Assembly (NCBI RefSeq): GCF_004912275.1
Contig: NZ_STGY01000025.1
Location: forward strand, 1-64,000
From: Glycomyces buryatensis
Lineage (GTDB): Bacteria; Actinomycetota; Actinomycetes; Mycobacteriales; Micromonosporaceae
Direction: 5' to 3'
DNA length: 64,000 bases
Shown in pieces: positions 1 through 8,584 of the stretch. The position numbers and the translations under genes are program-made. Positions within the stretch are counted from its first letter, which is position 1; every line of letters begins with the position of its first letter. The notes beneath the pieces are model-generated. The model worked only from the letters and a program-made list of their open reading frames with translations. It did no database searches and was not told the origin of the DNA.

Positions 1-494
1 GTCGCTGCCCGTCTGAACCCCGCCCAACACCGGGACAGGGATGCCGGCAACGCCCGCCCGGCCATTCCCCCACCTCTCCATCGCTGCCGCTCGAAGCCCA
101 AGGAGCACGGGGCGGGAAGCTGGAGTGAGGGCCGGGCCGACTCCTTCCCGGCTATCGCCGCCCACACGCGAAAGGCGCGCTCCCCCTTGCAGCTCGACCC
201 ACCCCCGCCCTGAACGGAAGCGAGCGGACGGTAGTCGTCCGGTCGCAATGGGGCGGTCTTCGGGCCGTCCCGTTTCCCATGTCTTGGAACAAACATCGCG
301 AACTCATAACGATGGTCTTCCATTTCCACGTATGGCGTTTCCAAAACTCGTCCACCCGTGGAACGCTTTGCCCATTACTGCCGAGGGCGGTCCGCCAGGC
401 CCCCCCCGGAGCCCGCATCCACGTGAGGCAACGTTGCCCAATCCCTTCCCGATGCGAGGGCTTCCCTTGGCCGGAACCTTTGGAGGACATACAA
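1..494. other. Non-coding upstream region of the first binding-protein gene
   Basis: No reading frame here shows a recognisable protein or a convincing ribosome binding site; the open frames look like GC-driven shadows. The region ends with the ribosome binding site GGAGG (482-486) of the first binding-protein gene and carries the 18-bp motif at 295-312. The stretch 1-290 shows nothing I can name; it may hold the 3' side of an upstream gene outside the window. Confidence 0.5.
295..312 (+). promoter_or_regulatory. Candidate operator, copy 1 of 4 (11-nt direct repeat)
   Basis: The 18-mer ATCGCGAACTCATAACGA fits the shared pattern ATCRCGRRMWYATMACGA found once upstream of each of the four binding-protein genes. 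It reads as two half-sites, ATCRCGR and ATMACGA, whose starts are 11 nt apart, about one helical turn, as in tandem sites of OmpR/PhoB-type regulators. It lies 182 nt before the start codon at 495. The regulator is unknown. Confidence 0.5.
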
Positions 495-2213
495 ATGGCT
501 CTGACTCGTAGAGCTCTCGGCGGCATCACCATCGGCGGTTCGGCCGCGCTCACCCTCGCCGCCTGCGGCGGCAACCAGGGCGGCGGCGCGGACAACGACG
601 CCGAGCTCGTGTGGGCGGTTTCCTATGCATGGGAAGCCTGGTACATGACCACCACGACCGGCAACAACTCGGCCACCAACCAGGCCATGTCGGCGATGAC
701 CCCGGCGGGGAAGATCGGTTACGACTTCGACCCCGAGGGCAACATCTTCTACGACGACGCGATCTTCGCGGGCGCTCCGGAGCTCGTCAGCGAAGAGCCG
801 ATGACGCTCAAGTACACGCTGACCGAGGGCGCGCAGTGGTCGGACGGCAAGCCCGTCCGCGTGGAGGACTTCATCTTCTACTGGTACAGCATGTCCGGCA
901 ACAAGGACCACGCCAACCAGGAGCTGGCCATCCCCTCCTCGACCGACTGGGGCGCGAACGTAGCCAGCATCGAGCAGGCCGAGGACGGCACCATCGTGGT
1001 GACCTATGTCGACGGCTACATCGACCCCGAGTGGGCCTTCACCGGCGGCGTCCACGCGCCCAGTCACTACGCCGAGGAGAACGGCTTCGAGGACTGGCAG
1101 AACGACCCGGACGTCATGGGCGAGGCCATCAAGTGGTTCAACGAGAACCTGTGGACCGTCGTCACCGGCCCGTACAAGCCGAAGACCCTCGAGGACGGCA
1201 AGCCCGACGCGAAGCTGGGCGAGTACGTCAAGTACGAGATCAACGACAAGTACATGGGCTCGGTCAAGCCGACCATCAAGAACTTCACCACCAGGACGGT
1301 CGAGACCCTCGCGAACGAGGTCACCGAGCTGCGCCAGGGCAGCATCGTCGGCTGCTGGCCCAACGAGTTCCTCCTCGAAGAGCTGGAGAAGCTCGACGAG
1401 GCCGAGGAGTTCAAGTACGAGACCTATGCGGGCTCCACCTGGAGCCACCTCGACCTCAACTTCAAGAACGAGTTCCTGGCCGATCTCCCGCTGCGCCAGG
1501 CCGTCCTCACCGCGATCGACAACGTCGACCTGGCCGCCAAGATCTACCCGGGCACCGAGGTCCCCTGGAAGGGAAACCACTTCTTCAACGAGGGCGACGC
1601 CAACTACGTCGACTACATCGGTGAGACCACCCTCGGCTCCGGTGACATCGAGGCCGCCAATCAGATCCTCACCGACGCCGGCTACCAGGGCGTCGGCGAT
1701 GCGCTGAAGACCAAGGACGGCAAGGAGGTCACCTTCAACTTCCGCTACGCCGACGACTCAGAGCCCGCCAAGCTGATGGGCGAGCTGATCCAGTCCTACC
1801 TGGCCGGGATCGGCATCGACCTGGAGCTCAAGAGCTTCGCCACCGACGAGTTCGCGGCCGTGCTCTCCGAGGCCAAGTTCGACCTCATGAGCTTCGCCTG
1901 GGTCTCCGACCCCGCGTTCACCGTCGGCCCGGGCCAGTTCTTCGCGTCGGACTCCGGCTCGAACTACGGCAGCTACTCCAACCCCGAGGTCGACGAGGCC
2001 ATCACCAAGGTCCGCTCCACCTTCGACCTCGACGAGGCCGCCGACTTCGCCAACCAGGTCGGCGAGCTCGCCACCGCGGACGCCTACATGATCCCGCTGT
2101 ACCAGCGCCCGCTGTCGGTCATCTGGAACTCCAACCTCGTGGAGGGCGTGGAGGTCAACGGCAACAGCCAGTCCGGTCCCCTGTACAACGTCCGTGACTG
2201 GAAGCGTCCGTAA
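495..2213 (+). CDS. ABC transporter substrate-binding lipoprotein, family 5 (copy 1)
   Basis: A 572-residue extracytoplasmic solute-binding protein of the peptide/nickel-type SBP_bac_5 family. It should bind peptide-like ligands outside the membrane and pass them to the permeases encoded at 8569-10498. The start at 495 is chosen because GGAGG lies 8 nt upstream and the reading then opens with a signal sequence containing TRRALGG (twin-arginine-like) and the lipobox LAAC with Cys24. A Gly-rich linker follows and then the long family-5 domain, including the typical segment AQWSDGKPVRVEDFIFYW. Residues about 190-240 are almost identical at DNA level to copy 2, suggesting gene conversion. Ligand specificity cannot be read from sequence. 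Confidence 0.9.
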   Translation: MALTRRALGGITIGGSAALTLAACGGNQGGGADNDAELVWAVSYAWEAWYMTTTTGNNSATNQAMSAMTPAGKIGYDFDPEGNIFYDDAIFAGAPELVSEEPMTLKYTLTEGAQWSDGKPVRVEDFIFYWYSMSGNKDHANQELAIPSSTDWGANVASIEQAEDGTIVVTYVDGYIDPEWAFTGGVHAPSHYAEENGFEDWQNDPDVMGEAIKWFNENLWTVVTGPYKPKTLEDGKPDAKLGEYVKYEINDKYMGSVKPTIKNFTTRTVETLANEVTELRQGSIVGCWPNEFLLEELEKLDEAEEFKYETYAGSTWSHLDLNFKNEFLADLPLRQAVLTAIDNVDLAAKIYPGTEVPWKGNHFFNEGDANYVDYIGETTLGSGDIEAANQILTDAGYQGVGDALKTKDGKEVTFNFRYADDSEPAKLMGELIQSYLAGIGIDLELKSFATDEFAAVLSEAKFDLMSFAWVSDPAFTVGPGQFFASDSGSNYGSYSNPEVDEAITKVRSTFDLDEAADFANQVGELATADAYMIPLYQRPLSVIWNSNLVEGVEVNGNSQSGPLYNVRDWKRP

Positions 2214-2240
2214 AACAGCAGTCCACCAACTGAATTCCTT

Positions 2241-2269
2241 CGCAGGGCCGATGCCGCATCGGCCCTGCG
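2241..2269 (+). terminator. Hairpin after binding protein 1
   Basis: A 13-bp perfect stem (2241-2253 with 2257-2269) with a 3-nt loop lies 28 nt after the stop. No long T-run follows. The identical hairpin occurs after copy 2 at 4257-4285, so it was duplicated with the gene. It may end transcription or protect the 3' end of each binding-protein mRNA. Confidence 0.6.
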
Positions 2270-2290
2270 GCCTTTCCCATGCACTTCGAA

Positions 2291-2308
2291 ATCACGAAAT
2301 CATCACGA
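2291..2308 (+). promoter_or_regulatory. Candidate operator, copy 2 of 4
   Basis: ATCACGAAATCATCACGA is an exact direct repeat of ATCACGA spaced 11 nt start to start, the clearest of the four copies. TAAACT at 2310-2315 could be a -10 box just downstream, which would place the motif across the -35 position and leave a leader of about 165 nt. Confidence 0.5.
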
Positions 2309-2485
2309 ATAAACTCCAGTTAGGCCCGTGGCGGTATCGAATCACTCACCACTGTGAGAGTGTTTGTCGCAACACTGCCGAGGACAGGACCGAGCTTTCC
2401 CCACCCGCATCTTTCGGCCGCCCGGCATCGCCGCCGGCGCGCCCGCGGAAAAGCCCCTCGGCATGAACCTAAGAGGAGAACATTC

Positions 2486-4204
2486 ATGGCTCTGACTCGT
2501 AGAGCTCTCGGCGGCATCACCATCGGCGGCTCGGCCGCGCTCGCGCTGAGCGCCTGCTCGGACGACGAAGGCGGCTCCGGCAACGCCGAAGTGGTGTGGG
2601 CGATCGCCAACCCCTGGGAGGCGTGGTGCGAGACCACCAGCACCGGCAACAACTCGTCGGGCCACCAGGCCATGACACCGATGATCCCGATGGGCGGGGT
2701 CGGATACGACTTCACCCCCGACGGCGATGTGGTCTACGACGATGCGATCTTCGACGGCGCCCCCCAGCTGGTGAGCGAGGAGCCGATGGCGCTCCAGTAC
2801 ACCCTCAACCCCGACGCGCAGTGGTCGGACGGCAAGCCGGTCCGCGTGGAGGACTTCATCTTCCATTGGCACGCATTGTCGGGCAACCCCGAGCACGCCA
2901 ACCAGGATCTGGCCATCCCGGCCTCGATCGACTGGGGCTCCAATGTCGCCTCGATCGAGGAGCAGGAGGACGGCACCATCCTCGTGACCTACATCGACGG
3001 CTACATCGACCCCGAGTGGGCCTTCACCGGCGGCGTCTACCTGCCCAGCCACTACGCCGAGGAGAACGGCTTCGAGGACTGGCAGAACGACCCGGACGTC
3101 ATGGGCGAGGCCATCAAGTGGTTCAACGAGAACCTGTGGACCGTCGTCACCGGCGCGTACAAGCCGAAGACCCTCGAGGACGGCAAGCCCGACGCGAAGA
3201 TGGGCGAGTACATCAAGTACGAGATCAACGAGAACTACCAGGGCTCGGTCAAGCCGACCATCCAGAACCTGACCATCACGATGGTCCAGACACTGGAGAG
3301 CGAGGTCACCGAGCTGCGGCAGGGCACCATCGCCGGCTGCTGGCCCAACGAGTTCTTCACCGAGGAGTTCGACAAGCTCGACGAGCAAGAGGAGCTCACG
3401 TACGAGTTCTTCCCGGGATCGCAGTGGACCCACCTCGACTTCAACCTCAACAATGAGTTCCTCTCCGACGTCGCACTGCGCCAGGCCCTGTACACCGCGG
3501 TCGACCTCGCGGACATCGCCGAGAAGTCCTACCCCGGCACCGAGGTCTCCATGCGGGGCAGCCACTTCTTCAAGCGGGAGGCCCCCGACTTCGTCGACTA
3601 CATGGGCGAGCTCACCAAGCAGGGCACCGGTGACCTGGAGGAGGCCAGGCGCATCCTCGAAGAGGCCGGATACACCTGGAACGGCGAGGAAAAGCTCCTG
3701 ACCCCCGACGGCGCGCAGGTCGCCTTCAACTTCCGCTACGGCCAGGACAGCGAGCTGTCCACGCTGACCGCCGACCTGCTCCAGGCGTACTGGGCGGAGA
3801 TCGGCGTCGACCTGGAGCTCGTGAGCTACGCCGCCGCCGACTTCACCACGGTGCTCACCGGGTCCGAGTTCGACCTGATCAGCTTCGTGTGGTCGGGCGA
3901 CCCCGCGTTCACGGTCGGCCCGGGCCAGTTCTTCCAGTCGGAGTCGGGCTCGAACTTCGGCTCGTACTCCGACCCCGAGGTCGACGAGGCCATCCCGATG
4001 GTCCGCTCGACCTTCGACCTCGCCGAGGCCGCCGGTTACGCCAACGCGGTCGGCGAGCTCGTCGCGCCGCTCGCCTGGACCCTGCCGATGTTCGACCGGC
4101 CGCAGTCGGTCATCTACAACACCAACCTGATCACCGGGCCCGGTCCGAACGGCAACAGCCAATCCGGCCCGCTCTACAACGTTCGCGAGTGGACTCACGC
4201 CTAG
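2486..4204 (+). CDS. ABC transporter substrate-binding lipoprotein, family 5 (copy 2)
   Basis: A 572-residue paralogue of the preceding gene, exactly the same length, with the same TRRALGG signal region and a lipobox LSAC ending at Cys24. The start at 2486 follows AGGAG (2474-2478) at good spacing; the longer open frame upstream lies in the duplicated leader. It is predicted to be a lipid-anchored peptide-type receptor for the shared permease. Most of the protein has diverged from copy 1, but the segment encoded at about 2998-3275 is nearly identical to 1013-1290. Divergence in the ligand domain suggests a different substrate range; this is inference. Confidence 0.9.
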   Translation: MALTRRALGGITIGGSAALALSACSDDEGGSGNAEVVWAIANPWEAWCETTSTGNNSSGHQAMTPMIPMGGVGYDFTPDGDVVYDDAIFDGAPQLVSEEPMALQYTLNPDAQWSDGKPVRVEDFIFHWHALSGNPEHANQDLAIPASIDWGSNVASIEEQEDGTILVTYIDGYIDPEWAFTGGVYLPSHYAEENGFEDWQNDPDVMGEAIKWFNENLWTVVTGAYKPKTLEDGKPDAKMGEYIKYEINENYQGSVKPTIQNLTITMVQTLESEVTELRQGTIAGCWPNEFFTEEFDKLDEQEELTYEFFPGSQWTHLDFNLNNEFLSDVALRQALYTAVDLADIAEKSYPGTEVSMRGSHFFKREAPDFVDYMGELTKQGTGDLEEARRILEEAGYTWNGEEKLLTPDGAQVAFNFRYGQDSELSTLTADLLQAYWAEIGVDLELVSYAAADFTTVLTGSEFDLISFVWSGDPAFTVGPGQFFQSESGSNFGSYSDPEVDEAIPMVRSTFDLAEAAGYANAVGELVAPLAWTLPMFDRPQSVIYNTNLITGPGPNGNSQSGPLYNVREWTHA

Positions 4205-4256
4205 AGCCTGATTAAAAACCCCGGGACGAACGTCCTGGTCATTCACTGAATTCCTC

Positions 4257-4285
4257 CGCAGGGCCGATGCCGCATCGGCCCTGCG
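4257..4285 (+). terminator. Hairpin after binding protein 2
   Basis: The same 13-bp stem as at 2241-2269 (4257-4269 with 4273-4285, loop of 3 nt), here 52 nt after the stop codon. Together the two hairpins show that gene and terminator were duplicated as a unit. Confidence 0.6.
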
Positions 4286-4306
4286 GCCTATCCACGAGAC
4301 CGCAAT

Positions 4307-4324
4307 ATCACGGAATCATCACGA
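4307..4324 (+). promoter_or_regulatory. Candidate operator, copy 3 of 4
   Basis: ATCACGGAATCATCACGA, one base different from copy 2, 179 nt before the start codon at 4504. The near-constant distance in copies 1-3 (178-183 nt) fits the tandem origin of these genes. Confidence 0.5.
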
Positions 4325-4503
4325 ATAAACTCCAGTTAGGCCCGTGACAGTGTCAAACCGCTCACCGCTGTGACAGTGTTTGTCGCAACAGCGCCGAGGG
4401 CAAAACTGAAGCTTTCCCCACCCGCATCTTTCGGCCGCCCGGCATCGCCGTCGGTGCGCCCGCGGAAAAGCCCCTCGGCATGAACCCTAAGAGGAGAACA
4501 CTC

Positions 4504-6204
4504 ATGGCTTTGACGCGTAGAGCTCTCGGCGGCATCACCATCGGCGGCTCGGCCGCACTCACCCTCGCCGCCTGCGGCGGCAACGAGGGCGGCTCCGGCA
4601 ACGGTGCGGGCAAGGAAGAGATCACCTGGGCGGTCGCCTCGGGTTGGGCATCTTGGAACCTCAACACCAGCACGGGCTCCAACTCCTACCTTCAGCAGGC
4701 GTCGACCCCCATGAACCCGTCGGGTCAGACCGGCGGCGACTTCGACGGCAACGCCGAGTACCACTACGACGACGCCCTCTTCGCCTCCGAGCCCGAACTG
4801 GTCAGCGAAGAGCCGATGACGGTCAAGTACGTGCTGAACGAGAAAGCCCAGTGGTCCGACGGCAACCCCGTCCGCGTCGAGGACTTCATCTTCCACTGGT
4901 ACAGCGTCTCCGGCAACGAGGACCACGCCGACCAGGAGAAGGCCCTGCCGGCCTCCACCAACTGGGGCCCCAACGTCGCCGACATCGTGCAGCAGGACGA
5001 CGGCTCGATCCACGTGGTCTACATCGACGGCTACAGCGACCCCGAATGGCTGTTCTCCCCCTGCCTCTACCTCCCCAGCCACCTGGCCGACGCCAACGGC
5101 TTCGAAGGCTGGCAGGACGACCCGGCCGTCATGGGCGAGGCCATCGCCTGGTTCGAGGAGACGCCCCCCACCGTCGGCACCGGCCCGTACAAGCCCGTCG
5201 ACGCCAAAATGGGCGAGCACATCATCTACGAGATCAACGAGAACTACCAGGGCTCGATCAAGCCGACCATCAAGAAGGTCACGATGAAGGTCGTCGAGGG
5301 CACCGAGGCGATCGTGACCGCGATCCGCAACGGTGAGATCGACGGCGCCTGGCCGAGCGAGTTCTCCGAAGAGGAGAACTCGAAGATCGCCGAGGACCCG
5401 GCCATCAAGACCGAGGTCTACCCCGGCTCGATCTGGCTGCACATCGACTGCAACACCAAGGGCCTCCTGTCCGACGTCGAGCTGCGCAAGGCCGTCTTCA
5501 CCGCCATCGACTCGGCCGACATCGTCGCCAAGAACTACCCCGAGTCGGGCCTGGAGCCCAAGGGCAACCACTTCTTCGCCAACGCCTCCGAGTACTACGT
5601 GGACTACGTGACCCCGACCGGTCAGGGCACCGGCGACATCGCCGCCGCCACGGCGATCCTCGAGGCCGCCGGCTACACCGGGATCGGCGACGCGCTCATG
5701 ACACCGGAGGGCGAGGCCGTCAAGCTCACCTTCCGCTATGGCGAGGGCGACGCCACCCGCACCACCGCCGGCGAGCTCACCCAGGCCTACCTGGCCGAAC
5801 TCGGTATCGAGGTCGAGCTCAAGTCCATCGCCGACGGCGACCTCGGCCCGGTGCTCGCCGGCGCCGACTTCGACCTGATCATCTTCGGCTGGTCCGGCAA
5901 CGCCGCGTTCACCCTGGCGCCCAACCAGTACTTCCTGTCGACCTCTGAGTCCAACTACGGCAAGTACGAGAGCGCCGCCGCCGACGAGGCCATCGCGAAG
6001 GTCCGCTCGACCTTCGACATCGCCGAGGCCGCCGAGTTCACCAACGCGGTCGACGAGATCGTCGTCCCCGACGCGTACACCCTGCCGCTGTTCGACGAGC
6101 CGCAGACGTACTACGCCGTCTCCACCGTCCTGGAGGGCCCCGGCGCCAACGGCTACAGCCAGTCCGGTCCCATCTGGAACATCCGCGAGTGGAAGACCAT
6201 CTAG
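4504..6204 (+). CDS. ABC transporter substrate-binding lipoprotein, family 5 (copy 3)
   Basis: A 566-residue third paralogue with the same twin-arginine-like signal and lipobox LAAC (Cys24). The start at 4504 follows AGGAG; an in-frame ATG eight codons upstream (4480) lies before that site and is rejected. It lacks the segment KTLEDGKPD present in copies 1 and 2, so the protein is slightly shorter. The middle and C-terminal parts are clearly more diverged than between copies 1 and 2, so it is probably the older duplicate. Role as in the other copies: membrane-anchored receptor for the importer at 8.6-12.7 kb, ligand unknown. Confidence 0.9.
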   Translation: MALTRRALGGITIGGSAALTLAACGGNEGGSGNGAGKEEITWAVASGWASWNLNTSTGSNSYLQQASTPMNPSGQTGGDFDGNAEYHYDDALFASEPELVSEEPMTVKYVLNEKAQWSDGNPVRVEDFIFHWYSVSGNEDHADQEKALPASTNWGPNVADIVQQDDGSIHVVYIDGYSDPEWLFSPCLYLPSHLADANGFEGWQDDPAVMGEAIAWFEETPPTVGTGPYKPVDAKMGEHIIYEINENYQGSIKPTIKKVTMKVVEGTEAIVTAIRNGEIDGAWPSEFSEEENSKIAEDPAIKTEVYPGSIWLHIDCNTKGLLSDVELRKAVFTAIDSADIVAKNYPESGLEPKGNHFFANASEYYVDYVTPTGQGTGDIAAATAILEAAGYTGIGDALMTPEGEAVKLTFRYGEGDATRTTAGELTQAYLAELGIEVELKSIADGDLGPVLAGADFDLIIFGWSGNAAFTLAPNQYFLSTSESNYGKYESAAADEAIAKVRSTFDIAEAAEFTNAVDEIVVPDAYTLPLFDEPQTYYAVSTVLEGPGANGYSQSGPIWNIREWKTI

Positions 6205-6214
6205 TCCCCGAATG

Positions 6215-6250
6215 AGTCGAGCGGCGGGGCCAGGGCCCCGCCGCTCGACT
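6215..6250 (+). terminator. Strong hairpin after binding protein 3
   Basis: A 17-bp perfect inverted repeat (6215-6231 with 6234-6250) begins 11 nt after the stop codon, with G/C-rich arms and a tiny loop, followed by TTCATT. It probably separates the first three receptor genes from the fourth gene and the transporter. Confidence 0.7.
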
Positions 6251-6495
6251 TCATTGCGGAAGCAGCATTGGTCCGCTGGGCCGATCCCCTTCATCGCGGC
6301 AGAAGTAAAGCCCGCTCGGACGATCCCCAATCCGTAATCCGGGCGCCTTTCCACCCGCTTTTCGGTCGATTCGAGTCGGCCCGTCATTGCGACTTCATCT
6401 CACCGAAACGAATTCCCGGTCCCAGCGTCGCGTAGCGGGTTTTCCCTGGTGGACAACGGATTTTGAATAATCCCAAATCTATTCAGGGAATGAAT

Positions 6496-6513
6496 ATCAC
6501 GGGAATATAACGA
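6496..6513 (+). promoter_or_regulatory. Candidate operator, copy 4 of 4
   Basis: ATCACGGGAATATAACGA again fits ATCRCGRRMWYATMACGA, here only 106 nt before the start codon at 6620. Because the surrounding spacer is otherwise unrelated to the leaders of the other copies, conservation of this 18-mer points to a functional site and not just shared ancestry. Confidence 0.55.
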
Positions 6514-6619
6514 ACGAAGCTCATCTCTGGTTCGACTCTGCGAAAGTCGTGATTCCCGTGGAAGGCTGTAGTTCGCGTCACGCGGCCCCGCCGGTAGACG
6601 CCCACCCACGAGAGGAACC

Positions 6620-8362
6620 ATGAAGCGACACCTCAAGGCGTCCGCGGCTGCCGTCTCGGCCGCCGCGCTGGTACTCACCGCGGCCCTGGCCGGCTGCGGT
6701 CAGGACGCGACGGCCTCCGCCGGACTCGGCGACTGCACGACCGATCCGGTCGGCTGCAACGCGGGTGAGCGGATCGACGGCGGCGAGGTCACCTGGGCCG
6801 TCGACGGCTCGTGGGTCGGTTGGAACACCGTCAAGACCAGCGACAACAACGCCTACGTCACGCAGGCGCTCGTCGGCATGTGGCCCACCGCGGGCCAGTT
6901 CGGCCCCGACGGCAAGTGGGTCGTCAACGACGGCCTCTTCGCGGCCGATCCCGAGATCGTCTCGGAGAACCCCGTCCAGGTCAAGTACACCCTTCAGGAC
7001 GGCGCGAACTGGGGCGACGGCACCGACATCTCCATCGACGACTTCATCTACCACTGGTATGCCAACTCCGGCGACCAGGACCTGTGCGACGGCTGCACCC
7101 CGGCCTCCGACTCCTGGGGCTCCCAGGTCGAGTCCATCGAAGGCTCGGGCGACGACGTCACCATTACCTACAAGGACTCCTACCACTCCGCCGAGTGGCA
7201 GTACGAGGAAGTCCTCTCCGCCCCGGCCCACGTCGCCGAGGACGCTGATTTCGATTGGGAGTACGACGCGGCGGCCATGAAGGACTCCCAGGACTACTTC
7301 TCGGAGACCGTCCCGACCTGGACCACCGGTCCGTACCGGATCACCAAGGCCGTGGCCGGCGACTACGTCATGTACGAGCCCAACCCCGACTGGGCCGGCT
7401 CCGCCGAGGTCACGCTCGACAAGGTGACCTTCCGCGTCATGGAGGGCCTGGACTCGATCGTCACGGCACTGCGCAACGGCGAGATCGACGGCGCCTCCCC
7501 GGCCACCGTCGACGTCGAGACGATCACCCAGCTCGAAGGCGCCGACGACGTCTCCTACGCGATCGCCGGCGGCAATGGCTGGGAGCACATCGACCTCAAC
7601 GTCGAGAACGAGTTCTTGTCCGACCCGGTGCTGCGCACGGCCGTGCTGACCGCGATCGATGTCGAGAACATCATCGAACGCACCCACGCCTACGTGCAGT
7701 CCGACATCGAGCGCAAGCTCAACCCGTTGTTCCGCAACGACTCCGAGTACTTCCAGGACTTCCTCACCGTCACCGGCCAGGGCACGGGCGACATCGAACT
7801 GTCGGTCGGCCTGCTCACCGATGCCGGCTACGAGTGGGACGAGAACACCCGCCTCATCACGCCGGAGGGCGAGCGGGTCGAGCTGGACTACCGCTACACC
7901 CAGTCCAAGGAGTCCCGCGTGACCACCGCCGAGCTGGTGCAGGCCAACCTGTCCGGCCTCGGCATCAAGGTCAACCTCGTCCCGATCCCGGACGCGGACC
8001 TGGGAACGGTGCTCGGCGAACACGACTTCGACATGGTCAACTTCGGCTGGTCCCAGACCCCGACCTTCGTGAACTCCGTGAACCAGTACTGGAGTTCGGA
8101 CTCCGGTTCCAACTTCGGCCGGCTCGACGACGAGGAGCTGGACGGGATGATCGACCAGGTCTCCGGGACGCTGGACTTCGACGAGGCGGCCGAACTGGCC
8201 AATGTCGCGGTCAAACAGGTCGTGGCGGACGCCTACACACTGCCCCTCGTGGACACACCGGTCGCGGTCATGGTCTCCGATAGGTTGGTCAACGTCCGCG
8301 ACAATTGGGCTTCGCAGCAGCGGGCCGGGTACAACATCGCGGAATGGGGAGTGTCGGAGTGA
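6620..8362 (+). CDS. ABC transporter substrate-binding lipoprotein, family 5 (copy 4)
   Basis: A 580-residue, most divergent member of the receptor set. The start at 6620 follows GAGAGGA. The signal peptide is of the ordinary Sec lipoprotein type (KRHLK, hydrophobic stretch, LAGC with Cys26) and lacks the twin-arginine pair seen in copies 1-3. The mature protein has two short Cys pairs not present in the others (CTTDPVGC near residue 40 and CDGC near residue 155), which could form disulfides. It keeps the family pattern around ANWGDGTDISIDDFIYHWY. It is the receptor gene closest to the permeases and probably the ancestral partner of the transporter; that is inference. Confidence 0.88.
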   Translation: MKRHLKASAAAVSAAALVLTAALAGCGQDATASAGLGDCTTDPVGCNAGERIDGGEVTWAVDGSWVGWNTVKTSDNNAYVTQALVGMWPTAGQFGPDGKWVVNDGLFAADPEIVSENPVQVKYTLQDGANWGDGTDISIDDFIYHWYANSGDQDLCDGCTPASDSWGSQVESIEGSGDDVTITYKDSYHSAEWQYEEVLSAPAHVAEDADFDWEYDAAAMKDSQDYFSETVPTWTTGPYRITKAVAGDYVMYEPNPDWAGSAEVTLDKVTFRVMEGLDSIVTALRNGEIDGASPATVDVETITQLEGADDVSYAIAGGNGWEHIDLNVENEFLSDPVLRTAVLTAIDVENIIERTHAYVQSDIERKLNPLFRNDSEYFQDFLTVTGQGTGDIELSVGLLTDAGYEWDENTRLITPEGERVELDYRYTQSKESRVTTAELVQANLSGLGIKVNLVPIPDADLGTVLGEHDFDMVNFGWSQTPTFVNSVNQYWSSDSGSNFGRLDDEELDGMIDQVSGTLDFDEAAELANVAVKQVVADAYTLPLVDTPVAVMVSDRLVNVRDNWASQQRAGYNIAEWGVSE

Positions 8363-8479
8363 AGGCGCAAGCATCGCCTCCGAGACGGCCCCCGAACCCA
8401 GTAGAACGGGGTGGCACGGAGTGAGGTCGGGTAGCGGGGCAGGTCCCGCGCGCTCAGGCCGCGGCAAGAGGAGTAAGTA

Positions 8480-8584
8480 GTGAGTGATGACGGGCCATGC
8501 CCGTTGATGCATGAGGGCCGGCCGGCAGGCGAGCCGTTCCACCGCAAAGAAACCGTTAACGAGGCATTATGGTTGTATTCATAA
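8480..8584 (+). CDS. Possible small ORF overlapping the permease start
   Basis: A GTG at 8480 sits 6 nt behind a strong GAGGAG site (8468-8473), the same kind of site used by the receptor genes, and opens a 34-codon frame. Its stop codon (8582-8584) lies 16 nt inside the permease gene starting at 8569. The permease itself has only GAGG nearby. The peptide shows no recognisable motif. It may be a translational-coupling leader, or chance; only the ribosome binding site and the overlap support it. Confidence 0.3.
   Translation: MSDDGPCPLMHEGRPAGEPFHRKETVNEALWLYS

Larger units (their letters stand above)
2241..2488 (+). repeat. Duplicated intergenic leader, unit A
   Basis: The spacer between binding-protein genes 1 and 2 is strongly similar to the spacer between genes 2 and 3 (4257-4506). 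Shared blocks are the hairpin, the 18-bp motif, the stretch TAAACTCCAGTTAGGCCCGTG, the block GTGTTTGTCGCAACA, and the ribosome-binding region with AAGAGGAGAAC. Each copy therefore has the same control region. The units imply tandem duplication of leader plus gene, about 2 kb per unit. Confidence 0.8.
4257..4506 (+). repeat. Duplicated intergenic leader, unit B
   Basis: Second copy of the leader described at 2241-2488. It keeps the hairpin, the 18-bp motif, the -10-like TAAACT (4326-4331), the GTGTTTGTCGCAACA block (4376-4390) and a near-identical ribosome-binding region with CCTAAGAGGAGAACA before the start at 4504. Differences are scattered single-base changes. Confidence 0.8.
6205..6619. 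other. Spacer between binding proteins 3 and 4
   Basis: No gene is visible. The spacer holds a strong terminator (6215-6250), a more AT-rich stretch around 6440-6520 unlike the flanking coding DNA, the 18-bp motif at 6496-6513, and the ribosome binding site GAGAGGA (6610-6616). It is not homologous over its length to the duplicated leaders of copies 2 and 3; only the short motif is shared. Confidence 0.6.

Noticed and set aside
152-8542. Very long minus-strand reading frames opposite the four receptor genes (up to about 680 codons)
   Set aside because: They mirror the receptor genes codon for codon, are made of Val/Leu/Asp/Gly/Arg runs, have no domain and no ribosome binding site; they are a by-product of GC-rich third positions.
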